Source: CAYMZZ01 sp047600605 (GTDB taxonomy: Bacteria; Bacteroidota; Bacteroidia; Chitinophagales; Chitinophagaceae). From it: a stretch of DNA of 64,000 nucleotides. The stretch is from positions 806,001-870,000 of the forward strand of contig JASGKK010000002.1 in NCBI GenBank assembly GCA_047600605.1. Reading direction: 5' to 3'. A program made the translations under genes and the position numbers. Below, in pieces: positions 51,512 to 60,034 of this stretch. The first letter of the stretch is position 1; every line of letters begins with the position of its first letter. The notes below the pieces were generated by a model. That model worked only from the letters and a program-made list of their open reading frames with translations. It was not told where the DNA came from and did not search any database.

Positions 51512-52612
51512 ATGAATAAGAAAATCAATTGCCTTGACCTCAAAGGACAGCACCAGCAGATAAAAAGTGAAGTATTTGAAGTATTCGAAAAAGTGTATGA
51601 ACAAACAGCTTTTTCGGGTGGCTCATTTGTGGAAAGTTTTGAAAAGGACTTTGCTGTTTTTTGTGATACCAGGTTTGCTGTGGGCGTCAATAATGGTACT
51701 TCGGCGCTTCATCTCGCCATGTTGGCATTGGGTATCGGTGCCGGTGATGAAGTGATCATACCTGCCAATACATTTATTGCCACAGCATGGGGCGTATCTT
51801 ACTCAGGAGCCACACCCGTATTTGTCGATTGCCTTCCGGATACCTGGGAAATTGACCCGGTAAAAGCAGAAGCGGCCATCACACCCCGTACCAAAGCCAT
51901 TATCGGCGTGCACTTGTACGGACAGCCTTTTAATATCGACGCTATCAAAGCGATCTGCGATAAACACAATATATATATGCTCGAAGACGCTGCACAGGCG
52001 CAGGGCGCTCTTTACAATGGCAAACCGGTGGGTGGATTTGGTGAAATGGCCTGTTTCAGTTTTTATCCAGGCAAAAACCTGGGAGCCTGCGGTGAAGCAG
52101 GTGGTATCACAACCAACAACGAATCTTACTATAAGCATCTGCTCAGTCTTCGCAATCATGGTATGACTGTACGTTACTATCATGATGAACTGGGCTACAA
52201 CATGCGCATGGGAGGACTGGAAGGCGGCTCGCTGTCCATTAAACTGAAATACCTGCCCGGCTGGAATAAACGCCGCCAGGATATTGCCAAACGTTATCTC
52301 TCAGAGATAAAGAATGACAAAGTGCGCATGCAGACACAGCCGGAAAATGTATTGTCTATCTTTCATCTGTTCGTAATCACTACTGCCGACCGGGACGGCA
52401 TGATCAAATACCTCAACGAACATAATATCTTCCCGGGTCTGCATTATCCCGTGCCCTGTCACCTGCAAAAAGCATACACACATCTGGGATACAAAGAAGG
52501 CGATTGTCCTCATTCAGAATACCTGGCTTCGCATTGTTTATCATTACCGATGTATGCCGAACTGACGGATGAAGAAGTAGATTATGTGATCAAAACGATC
52601 AACAATTATTGA
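51512..52612 (+). CDS. DegT/DnrJ/EryC1 sugar aminotransferase (WbpE/WlbC-like)
   Basis: A 366-residue PLP enzyme that aminates keto-sugar nucleotides. Motifs: NNGTSALHLAMLALGIGAGD (residues about 68-87), the cofactor-ring contact in LEDAAQAQGALYNGK, the Schiff-base lysine in FSFYPGKNLGACGEAGG (about 190). With the two preceding genes it forms the C3 oxidation-amination-acetylation module. The next gene begins two bases after the stop. Confidence 0.92.
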   Translation: MNKKINCLDLKGQHQQIKSEVFEVFEKVYEQTAFSGGSFVESFEKDFAVFCDTRFAVGVNNGTSALHLAMLALGIGAGDEVIIPANTFIATAWGVSYSGATPVFVDCLPDTWEIDPVKAEAAITPRTKAIIGVHLYGQPFNIDAIKAICDKHNIYMLEDAAQAQGALYNGKPVGGFGEMACFSFYPGKNLGACGEAGGITTNNESYYKHLLSLRNHGMTVRYYHDELGYNMRMGGLEGGSLSIKLKYLPGWNKRRQDIAKRYLSEIKNDKVRMQTQPENVLSIFHLFVITTADRDGMIKYLNEHNIFPGLHYPVPCHLQKAYTHLGYKEGDCPHSEYLASHCLSLPMYAELTDEEVDYVIKTINNY

Positions 52613-52614
52613 GT

Positions 52615-53640
52615 ATGCTGGCACGTAAATTAAAGGAAAGAGTGGAAGCCCTCCGGCTGGATCTGCGTGGTAAAACCGTGCTGACAGAAGCTGCTTCAGG
52701 TCCCTATGTAGTGACGCCCGTGCTGGCAGCCCTCGCGGGAGCCAGAGTATATGCTTTTTCAAAGGATACACGTTATGGCACACGCGAAGAAGTGTTTGCC
52801 AATACGCGCCGGCTATTGCAGGAATGCGGGGCAGATGCTCAGTTGGTAGACGCCGTGACCCCCGAGATAATTGCCGCCGCCGATGTGATCACCAATGCCG
52901 GTCACCTGCGTCCGCTTGATAAAGCCAAACTGCAGCATGCAAAATCGGATGTGGTTATTCCCCTTATGTTTGAAGCATGGGAATGGCGCGAGGCAGATAT
53001 GGATATTCAGTATATCCGTGAGCGGGGTATTAAAGTGGCCGCTACTAATGAACGGCATCCTGAAGTTGACGTATTCAATTACCTCGGCGATATGGCGATC
53101 CGTCAGATATTTGATGCAGGTACCTGTCCTTATAAAAACAAGTTTGTACTGATCTGCAACAATGATTTTGGTCCATATATCGCAAAGGTACTGGCGCGCA
53201 ACTGTGCTGGCCTGGCGGTAATTGATAAAGAGGAGAATAAAGCGCTTTACAATATTGACAATGTAACCTGGGTTGGAGGATTTCCTGAAGTAAAAGTGCC
53301 TGCTGCATTTCGTGATGCAGATGCTGTTGTTTTTACGGCTTATCCTTTTGAACAGACCTGGATCGGCGAGGGAACGCCAATTTCTGCACAGCAGATAAAG
53401 GAACAGTTTTCGTCTCCATTGATCCTGCGTTACGACGGGCATGTGGATACCGAAGTGCTCGACCGGCTGGGAATCCGGTATTTTCCCCAGCACGTACATC
53501 CGGGCCATATGGGAGTATTGCCATCAGCCGTGGGTTTTGATCCGATCATTCGCCTGCAGGCCGGTGGACTTAAAGTGAGTGAATGTATGATGCAGGACAA
53601 TTTAATTTATAACGATACATCTATCGGAGAATGGCTATGA
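52615..53640 (+). CDS. Uncharacterised Rossmann-like protein in the amino-sugar operon
   Basis: A 341-residue cytoplasmic protein I cannot place in a named family. The ATG at 52615 follows the preceding stop by two bases. Residues about 18-120 look like a nucleotide- or substrate-binding alpha/beta domain (KTVLTEAASGPYVVTPVLAA, then ADVITNAGHLRPLDKAKLQ). An element like those of 2-hydroxyacid or alanine dehydrogenases follows (VAATNERHPEVDVFNYLGDM). A second alpha/beta segment starts KFVLICNNDFGPYIAKVLAR, but without a clear GxGxxG. The C-terminus is His/Gly-rich (YFPQHVHPGHMGVLPSAVGF). It overlaps the formyltransferase gene by ten bases, suggesting a shared step. Dehydrogenase-like chemistry is possible; the function is not established. 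Confidence 0.8.
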   Translation: MLARKLKERVEALRLDLRGKTVLTEAASGPYVVTPVLAALAGARVYAFSKDTRYGTREEVFANTRRLLQECGADAQLVDAVTPEIIAAADVITNAGHLRPLDKAKLQHAKSDVVIPLMFEAWEWREADMDIQYIRERGIKVAATNERHPEVDVFNYLGDMAIRQIFDAGTCPYKNKFVLICNNDFGPYIAKVLARNCAGLAVIDKEENKALYNIDNVTWVGGFPEVKVPAAFRDADAVVFTAYPFEQTWIGEGTPISAQQIKEQFSSPLILRYDGHVDTEVLDRLGIRYFPQHVHPGHMGVLPSAVGFDPIIRLQAGGLKVSECMMQDNLIYNDTSIGEWL

Positions 53641-54584
53641 ATACAGAACGGAAAATAATTGCTATTGGCAGATCGCGGTACCTGTATGACAGTATCCGCC
53701 ATCTGGCGGCTAAAGGATATAGTTTTGCGGCTATTGTCACCGAGAAGGCATACGAAGAGTATGATATCAAGGACACCGATTTTGAAGCGCTGGCTGCTGA
53801 AATCGGAAGTGCCTTTTTCCGCCTGTCAAATGTGAATACAGCAGAGCTCACCGATCTGGTAAAGGCAGAAAAGATCCGTGCCGCGATCAGTGTCAACTGG
53901 AAATATACACTGCCCAAAGAGTTTCTGGATCTGTTTGAATGCGGCGTATTGAACTATCACCTGGGTAATCTGCCCGATTATAAAGGAAATGCCACTATCA
54001 ACTGGACTATCATAAACGGCCTGCATTATGTAAATGGTAATGTACATAAAATGGATCCCAAACTCGATGCAGGTGATATAGTGGCACGTAGGAGCGTATC
54101 TATTGGTCCCGACGATTATGTGGCCGATGTACTGAAGAAAGCAGAGCAGGATACACCAGCATTGTATGAACAGGCGCTGGAAAAAGTGTGGAATGATCCG
54201 GAATACTATGAAGTAAAGGGTAGTGAGAAAGGGTCCCGCTGTTATCCCCGTCTGCCCGAAGACAGTCAGATTGTCTGGGATAAAAGCGCTGTAGATATTG
54301 CCCGGCTGGTACGGGCATCGTCACGTCCCTACAAAGGCGCATACAGCTACCTCAATGGCGAAAAGGTTACTATCTGGCGTGCAAAACCATATTTTCCCGA
54401 AGAAGAATTTTTTGCAATACCCGGCCATGTGGTAGGAGTGGCAAAAGATACCGGGCATATACTGGTAGCCTGTGCCCAGGGCATGCTGGAAATAGAGGAA
54501 ATAGAATATAAAGGCGAAGTAAACATGCCTGCTGCCAATATTAAAAGTATTCGAGTACGATTTAAATACAACGATAATGGCTGA
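53631..54584 (+). CDS. Sugar-nucleotide N-formyltransferase (ArnA/Fmt-like)
   Basis: A 317-residue enzyme; ATG codons at 53631 and 53637 are both possible. The N-terminal half has the formyltransferase fold with the catalytic Asn and His in NYHLGNLPDYKGNATINW (Asn about residue 108) and the aspartate in MDPKLDAGDIVARR, so all three catalytic residues are present. Such enzymes transfer a formyl group from N10-formyltetrahydrofolate to an amino sugar (ArnA, VioF, WlaRD). The C-terminal OB-like part (KGAYSYLNGEKVTIWRAKPY) is as in Fmt and ArnA. It overlaps its neighbours by 10 and 8 bases. Confidence 0.9.
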   Translation: MAMNTERKIIAIGRSRYLYDSIRHLAAKGYSFAAIVTEKAYEEYDIKDTDFEALAAEIGSAFFRLSNVNTAELTDLVKAEKIRAAISVNWKYTLPKEFLDLFECGVLNYHLGNLPDYKGNATINWTIINGLHYVNGNVHKMDPKLDAGDIVARRSVSIGPDDYVADVLKKAEQDTPALYEQALEKVWNDPEYYEVKGSEKGSRCYPRLPEDSQIVWDKSAVDIARLVRASSRPYKGAYSYLNGEKVTIWRAKPYFPEEEFFAIPGHVVGVAKDTGHILVACAQGMLEIEEIEYKGEVNMPAANIKSIRVRFKYNDNG

Positions 54585-55527
54585 TCATTCAAAGCCGCAT
54601 ATTACGCTGATCATTCCTGTATTCAATGAATACGAGGGTATTCCCACACTGGTAAAAAGCCTGAGTGATTTTTTTGGAGCCAATCCCCAACTGAATCCTG
54701 AGGTGATCTTTGTGAATGACGGCTCAAAGGATGGCTCGCTGCAACTGCTGCGTGAAGTCAAACACGAAAACTATCAGGCCCGTGTAATTGACCTGGCACG
54801 CAATTTTGGCTCACATGCAGCCTTGCGTGCAGGTATTATGAATGCACGTGGAGAATATATCTGTTTCAACTATGCCGATCTGCAGGACCCGCTTGAGCTG
54901 ATTCTTGAAATGAAGGCAGGCATGGATGCCGGACACGATATTGTATGGGCACACCGCGAAAGCACAAAGGTTTCTCTTGGCGAAAAAGTGTTTTCCAGAA
55001 TGTATGCCCGCCTGATGAAAAAATATGCATTCAAAAATTTTCCGGAAAAAGGATTTGATATCCTGATGTTCAACACCAAAGTGTCGCGTGAACTCAACCG
55101 GAATATTGAAGCAAACTCATCTATCTTTTTGCAGATACTGGGGCTCGGGTTTAAGCAGATGTCTATTTCCTATAAGAAAAGAGAGCGGAAGATCGGTGTA
55201 AGCAAATGGACATTCTCGAAAAAGGTGAAACTTTTTATCAATTCCTTTGTAGCCTTTTCATATGCCCCCATCCGGTTTGTAACCATTGTGGGTATTGCCA
55301 TGTTTGTGATGGGAACGCTGCTGACCGCCTACCTGTTTATCCGGAAACTGGTATACCAGGATCTGATAGTGGGATGGACGGCTACGGCGTGTATACTGCT
55401 GATCGGTTTCGGTATTACCAATATATCACTGGGTATAATAGCCGAATACCTGTGGCGTACACTGGATGCCAGCCGTAAGCGGCCGGTCTTTATAATTGAT
55501 GAGATTTACGAAATCAGTGAACAATGA
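54577..55527 (+). CDS. Polyprenyl-phosphate glycosyltransferase, GT2 (GtrB/ArnC-like)
   Basis: A 316-residue enzyme. GT2 domain: LIIPVFNEYEGIPTLVKSL, the acidic nucleotide-binding FVNDGSKDGS, and the metal-site motif YADLQDPLELI. The basic motif RKIGVSKWTFSKK and two C-terminal transmembrane segments (APIRFVTIVGIAMFVMGTLL and TATACILLIGFGITNISLGI) are the marks of enzymes that load sugar on undecaprenyl or dolichyl phosphate. It overlaps the formyltransferase gene by 8 bases and shares ATGA with the transporter gene. Confidence 0.92.
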   Translation: MADHSKPHITLIIPVFNEYEGIPTLVKSLSDFFGANPQLNPEVIFVNDGSKDGSLQLLREVKHENYQARVIDLARNFGSHAALRAGIMNARGEYICFNYADLQDPLELILEMKAGMDAGHDIVWAHRESTKVSLGEKVFSRMYARLMKKYAFKNFPEKGFDILMFNTKVSRELNRNIEANSSIFLQILGLGFKQMSISYKKRERKIGVSKWTFSKKVKLFINSFVAFSYAPIRFVTIVGIAMFVMGTLLTAYLFIRKLVYQDLIVGWTATACILLIGFGITNISLGIIAEYLWRTLDASRKRPVFIIDEIYEISEQ

Positions 55528-55895
55528 TAAAGGGAGTACTGTTTTGCTGCCTGTATGCTGTACTGAATGTAACGGGGGCAGCGATTATTAAATGGTGCCT
55601 GAAAGGCCAGACACTTTCCACCCTGCGGGAGTGGATTATGTTTCTCCTCGACTGGCGGGTGATTGGAGCATTCGCCCTTGTATTTGTGTCTGCGCTTGTA
55701 TTTTTCAAAGCGCTTAACTCAGGAGGTTTCTCCTTTATTGCTCCCGTAGCCACGGGAATCAACTTTGGCCTGACGATTATTGCCGGCTATTTTGTTTTTA
55801 AAGATCAACTCAATTTTGTATCATTCATTGGGTTTATACTGATATTATCCGGAATCATTCTTTTAAGTATAAATAACAGACTACAACATGCCTGA
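55524..55895 (+). CDS. EamA/SMR-like small transporter, possible lipid-sugar flippase (ArnE/F-like)
   Basis: A 123-residue protein with four predicted transmembrane segments; the first begins GVLFCCLYAVLNVTGAAIIK and the last is FIGFILILSGIILLSI. Size and topology match one half-unit of the drug/metabolite transporter superfamily, like ArnE and ArnF, which flip undecaprenyl-phosphate-L-Ara4N. It is coupled to the polyprenyl-phosphate glycosyltransferase gene (ATGA overlap), a pairing also seen for GtrA-GtrB and ArnC-ArnE/F. Flippase function is inferred from this context. Confidence 0.82.
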   Translation: MIKGVLFCCLYAVLNVTGAAIIKWCLKGQTLSTLREWIMFLLDWRVIGAFALVFVSALVFFKALNSGGFSFIAPVATGINFGLTIIAGYFVFKDQLNFVSFIGFILILSGIILLSINNRLQHA

Positions 55896-56868
55896 AAGCA
55901 AGAAAATATTTATTACAGGTGGCGCTGGCTTCATTGGCTCGCATCTTACCGAAAGACTGGTGGCTGAAGGCCATCAGGTAGCCATCTTTGATAACCTGCA
56001 TCGCAATGCGATCCGTTACTCAGAAATCCTGAATCATCCGAAGGTTACTTTTACACAGGGTGATATCCTGGATCTGCCTTCGCTTACCAAAGCAATGGAA
56101 GGTGCGGATGTGGTGATGCACCTGGCAGCTATTGCAGGTGTCAGCAATTACTACAATTTTCCTGCAAAGACCCTGAAAGTAAACCTGATCGGCACCTATA
56201 ACGTGCTGGAGGCGATGGTGAGCCTGGGTATCAAACGCATGTTTGATATGTCGACCAGCGAAACCTTTGGTACCGATGCAGTAGAAGTGGATGAGAATAC
56301 CTATCAGCGTATCGGGCCTCCCCAGGACAAACGCTGGTGTTATGCCGGCAGTAAGATCGGCGGCGAGCAACTCATTTTCCGTTATGCCGAAGAGTATGAC
56401 TGGAAGGCTACAGTTATCCGCCCGTTTAACGTATATGGTCCCCGCCAGATTGGTGAGGGCGCTATTGCCAACTTCAGCCGTTGCATCCTGGAAGGCGAAA
56501 ACCTGCGCATTGAAGGAAGCGGTATGGCTGTACGCAGCTGGTGTTACATCACAGACTTTATTGATGCACTGGTGGCCATTCTTAATAATCAGCACAATGG
56601 CCCTGAATGTTTCAACCTGGGCAATCCCTTTGCCATTGCATCTACCGTGAGCCTGGCAGAAGAACTGCTGCGTGCCGGACAGCGGATCGAAGGGTTGGAA
56701 ATGAAGTCAACCATCGATTTTGTACCAATGGATTTCACCGAGATCCGGGTACGTTATCCCAACGTGAGCAAACTGCGCACCATGTACGGCTGGCAGCCAA
56801 AAGTTAATCTGTATGATGGCATTTATAATACTCTAAAATGGTTTAACGAAGTTTATGAAAAAAATTAG
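55888..56868 (+). CDS. NAD-dependent sugar epimerase/dehydratase (extended SDR)
   Basis: A 326-residue extended SDR. The cofactor loop is ITGGAGFIGSHLTERL (residues about 8-23), the catalytic segment MSTSETFGTD with the Thr-Ser-Glu triad, and the Tyr-X3-Lys in YAGSKIGGEQLI, then RPFNVYGPRQIGEGAI. The Thr-Ser-Glu motif is shared by nucleotide-sugar dehydratases and by ArnA/UXS-type UDP-glucuronate decarboxylases rather than plain C4 epimerases. It overlaps the transporter gene by 8 bases and the dehydrogenase gene by 14. Confidence 0.9.
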   Translation: MPESKKIFITGGAGFIGSHLTERLVAEGHQVAIFDNLHRNAIRYSEILNHPKVTFTQGDILDLPSLTKAMEGADVVMHLAAIAGVSNYYNFPAKTLKVNLIGTYNVLEAMVSLGIKRMFDMSTSETFGTDAVEVDENTYQRIGPPQDKRWCYAGSKIGGEQLIFRYAEEYDWKATVIRPFNVYGPRQIGEGAIANFSRCILEGENLRIEGSGMAVRSWCYITDFIDALVAILNNQHNGPECFNLGNPFAIASTVSLAEELLRAGQRIEGLEMKSTIDFVPMDFTEIRVRYPNVSKLRTMYGWQPKVNLYDGIYNTLKWFNEVYEKN

Positions 56869-58129
56869 TGTTGTTGGTTTTGGCAAGATCGGTCAGGCTG
56901 TTGTTGCCAACATTCTCGCACATGGCGTCAAAGTAACAGCGATTGATATCAACCCCGGTTTGAAGCAGGCGTTTGAATCCGGTAAGTATGAGATCAATGA
57001 AAAAGGGCTGACAGAAGCGCTCGTACCGGCCTATCAATCGGGCAACCTGGAGATTACAGATGACTTCGGTGCCATCAAAGGCAGTGCGGCTGTAATTGTG
57101 GCGATCCCATTGCTGGTCGATAAGCAAAAGCGTATCATGGATGAGCCCTTTCTGCAGTGCTTTAAGACCCTGGCGCCGCACTTCGAAAAAAATGTATTGA
57201 TCGTTATCGAAACATCCATACCAGTTGGCTATGGCCGTAATACGGTTGTACCGGCTATCGAATCGCAGGGGAAGAAACATGGTACAGATTTTCTGCTGGT
57301 CCACAGCCCCGAGCGTATCAAGAGCGGCACAATGCTGGAACAGCTGCTGCGCACGCCCAAAGTAATCGGCGGCGTTTCTCCCGAAGCCACACAACGGGCC
57401 TATGAAATATATCAATGGTTTTTTGATAAAAGCCTGCTGCATCTGGTTGATTCCATTGAGGCTGCGGAGCTGGTAAAACTGGCTGGCATGGCTTACCGCG
57501 ATGTGAATATTGCACTCTCCAATCAGTTGGCGCAGTTTGCTAATGCCATCAATGTAAATTTCTCTGACCTTATTCCAATGATCAATACCGATGGCGAAGC
57601 CAACCTGTTGCTGCCCGGCATCGGTGTAGGCGGTCACTGTACACCGGTATATCCTTATTTCCTTATAGATAATTTCAAACAGGCCGGACTTGATTTTCTG
57701 CTTGCTTCCGAAAGCCGTGTTATCAACGACAACATGGCCCAGTATGCAGTAGGGCAGATCATGCAGGCTGTAAAACAAAAAAAGGCATTGGTCCTGGGAC
57801 TCAGTTTCCGCCCCAATGTAAAAGAGGATACATTCAGTACTACGTACCTGCTGCAGGAAGCGCTGAACAACGAAGGATTCGAGACACTGGTGCATGATAC
57901 CGAGTTCAGCGATGAAGAGCTGCGTAAAAAAGGATTTACGCCTGCTGCCGATATTTACAGCAGTGGTGCGGAAGCCGTAGTGCTGGTGACCACACACAAA
58001 CAGTACCGGGATATTGACTTTGGCAAACTCGCAGCCGCCGGAGTAAAAGTATTTGTGGATGGACGTAATTCCTTTGATCGGCAGAAAGTAGAAGCTGCAG
58101 GGCTTCAGTATATCGGAATCGGTAAATAA
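56855..58129 (+). CDS. UDP-sugar 6-dehydrogenase (WbpA/WecC/TviB class)
   Basis: A 424-residue enzyme that oxidises C6 of a UDP-sugar to a carboxylate. N-terminal NAD-binding VVGFGKIGQAVVANIL, the substrate-side VHSPERIKSGTMLEQL, the central helix AGMAYRDVNIALSNQLAQFA and the catalytic cysteine in PGIGVGGHCTPVYPYF. The GVGGHC form and the RDVNIA helix place it with UDP-HexNAc dehydrogenases (UDP-GlcNAc or UDP-ManNAc) rather than UDP-glucose dehydrogenase. It would supply the UDP-GlcNAc uronic acid used by the first three genes of the operon. Confidence 0.92.
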   Translation: MKKISVVGFGKIGQAVVANILAHGVKVTAIDINPGLKQAFESGKYEINEKGLTEALVPAYQSGNLEITDDFGAIKGSAAVIVAIPLLVDKQKRIMDEPFLQCFKTLAPHFEKNVLIVIETSIPVGYGRNTVVPAIESQGKKHGTDFLLVHSPERIKSGTMLEQLLRTPKVIGGVSPEATQRAYEIYQWFFDKSLLHLVDSIEAAELVKLAGMAYRDVNIALSNQLAQFANAINVNFSDLIPMINTDGEANLLLPGIGVGGHCTPVYPYFLIDNFKQAGLDFLLASESRVINDNMAQYAVGQIMQAVKQKKALVLGLSFRPNVKEDTFSTTYLLQEALNNEGFETLVHDTEFSDEELRKKGFTPAADIYSSGAEAVVLVTTHKQYRDIDFGKLAAAGVKVFVDGRNSFDRQKVEAAGLQYIGIGK

Positions 58130-58155
58130 TCAAGAACAGAAAAAGAAAAGTAAAC

Positions 58156-59297
58156 ATGATCCCAATAGCAAAGCCTTATCTCGACGAGGCAGAAGCAAAA
58201 GCAGCGTATGATACCATACTTACCGGATGGATCACGCAGGGACCACGTGTGGCAGAGCTTGAAGAAAAATTTGCTGCATATGTTGGTTCCAAATACGCAG
58301 TGGCTGTATCCAATTGCACTACAGCGTTGCATTTGTGTATGATTGTCAGCCGGCATTGGTAAAGGAGATGAAGTGATATGCCCCTCCATGAGTTATATAG
58401 CTACGGCCAATTCCATCATGTACGTAGGAGCTACTCCGGTGTTTGCCGAAATTGATCCGGTCAATTATAACCTCGACATAAAAGATGTAGAAGCGGAAGA
58501 TAACTCCTAAGACCAAAGCTATATTACTGGTACACCAGATAGGTATGCCGGCAGATATTGATGCATTTCGTGCACTGGCTGATAAGTACAAGCTGCAACT
58601 GATTGAAGACGCCGCCTGTGCAGCCGGATCGGCTTATAAAGGGCAGAAAATCGGTGCACACAGCGACCTGGTTTGCTTTTCTTTTCATCCGCGCAAAGTA
58701 ATTTCAACCGGCGATGGCGGTATGATCACTACCAGCAATGAGGCGTTCAGCCAGCGGCTGAAACTGCTCCGTCAGCATGGGATGTCGGTCAATGACCGGG
58801 TACGCCATCAGTCGTCTAAACTCATTTTCGAGGATCATGTGGAGGTAGGATATAACTACCGCCTTACAGATATTCAGGCAGCTGTGGGTATTCATCAGCT
58901 GGCTAAGCTGGATTGGATTGTAGGGGAGCGCCGCAAGATCGGAGAACAATACAATAAGGCATTTGCTGATCTGCCGGGTATTCTGCTGCCACTGGAGGCC
59001 GAAGGATACTTCACCAACTATCAATCATACAGCATTCTGCTCAAAGACGAAAGTCCGATTGACAGAAATACGCTGATGCAGCAGATGCTGGATGAAGGTG
59101 TATCGACCCGCCGTGGTATTATGACTGCACACCGCGAGACGGCTTATCATGAAGCCTGTAAAGGGCTCTCATTGCCGGTAACCGAAAATGCATGTGACCG
59201 CAGCATCATTCTTCCGCTGTATGTGCCTATGAAGCAGGAAGATATTCAGACAGTAATTGATGTGTTCCGAAAATTGATCCTTGCAGGAAGTAAGTAA
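58156..59297 (+). pseudogene. Second DegT/DnrJ/EryC1 aminotransferase, two frameshifts
   Basis: Three frames in order make one complete aminotransferase of about 380 residues. The first (58156 onward) has IAKPYLDEAEAKAAYDTILT and ends at 58362. Homology passes to the second frame at about 58351 (GIGKGDEVICPSMSYIATAN) and to the third at about 58499 (ITPKTKAILLVHQIGMPADI). The third then runs to 59297 with the PLP lysine in FSFHPRKVISTGDGG. One extra base at each site explains both shifts. In sequence it resembles C4 aminotransferases (ArnB/PglE type). Either a damaged last gene of the operon or two sequencing errors. Confidence 0.85.
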
Positions 59298-59301
59298 TAG
59301 G

Positions 59302-59326
59302 AAAAGCCCCGGTAACCGGGGCTTTT
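59302..59326. terminator. Terminator at the end of the sugar operon
   Basis: Near-perfect palindrome AAAAGCCCCGGT-A-ACCGGGGCTTTT followed by a T-run, between the operon and the opposing secreted-protein gene. Confidence 0.9.
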
Positions 59327-59344
59327 TTATTTGATCAGGTTTTG

Positions 59345-59845
59345 CTATTGTTGAGAACCAGGATTGACACTGGCCGTATCGGGTGCCGCTTTTTTGAACA
59401 GCATCACATAGCCACAGAGATTTTTCTTTTTCTTCTTATTGACCTGTACAGGTTTCATCATATGAAATTCAGAAAACTTGGGTACGTATGAGTAGGAGAT
59501 GATGTTGCCATCGACATCACCCCAGCGGTTTTGTTTAAAGATTACCTGGCGTTCGCTCCAGTCAAACATACGCACTTCATAAAGTTTGGAGCTATAGTCA
59601 CCAATAAAAACAAACTGATACCAGCTGCCTTCGGTAAGGGGCATTATAACGGGCATTTCAAATTCGCTTTCCATTGCTATGGATGCTTCCTTGAGTAATG
59701 TATAACCTCCTTTGCTGTAAATGGATTTGAGACTATCTACCTGTCTGCTGATAAGATCATCCTGGCAGGATTGAAGGCGAATATCCTGGGCCTGCGCAGC
59801 AGTTGCGCCAAGACAAAACAGGAACAGGTACAGTAACGTTTTCAT
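59345..59845 (-). CDS. Secreted protein of unknown function
   Basis: A 166-residue exported protein (signal peptide MKTLLYLFLFCLGATAAQAQ). The mature part is beta-rich (SWYQFVFIGDYSSKLYEVRM) with a lysine cluster (VNKKKKKNLCGYVMLFKKA) and a polar tail. No family recognised. It is a single gene with its own promoter and shares the terminator with the sugar operon. Confidence 0.8.
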   Translation of the reverse strand: MKTLLYLFLFCLGATAAQAQDIRLQSCQDDLISRQVDSLKSIYSKGGYTLLKEASIAMESEFEMPVIMPLTEGSWYQFVFIGDYSSKLYEVRMFDWSERQVIFKQNRWGDVDGNIISYSYVPKFSEFHMMKPVQVNKKKKKNLCGYVMLFKKAAPDTASVNPGSQQ

Positions 59846-59877
59846 GAGCGGATTTTTACGGAAAATGGATTCTGATA

Positions 59878-59908
59878 TAAAGATAGCGCACTCATGTGTT
59901 TATACAAG
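59878..59908 (-). promoter_or_regulatory. Promoter of the secreted-protein gene at 59345
   Basis: On the minus strand CTTG (59905-59908), 19 bases, then TATCTTTA (59878-59885), one mismatch from TAnnTTTG. The ATG lies 32 bases downstream. Confidence 0.5.
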
Positions 59909-60034
59909 ATTTTGATATGACAAAGTGGTAGGCTAACGGACATTTTCTACGTAAAAAAACGACCAGTTATCCGGACCTGCTGGCCTGTACGGATAAATTA
60001 ATATAAAGTTTGCGTGTAATCAATTATTTACTGA

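Noticed and set aside
56855..58129. UDP-glucose 6-dehydrogenase (Ugd), which would make a pure Arn pathway
   Set aside because: The GVGGHC active site and RDVNIA helix are of the UDP-HexNAc dehydrogenase type, so UDP-glucose is the less likely substrate.
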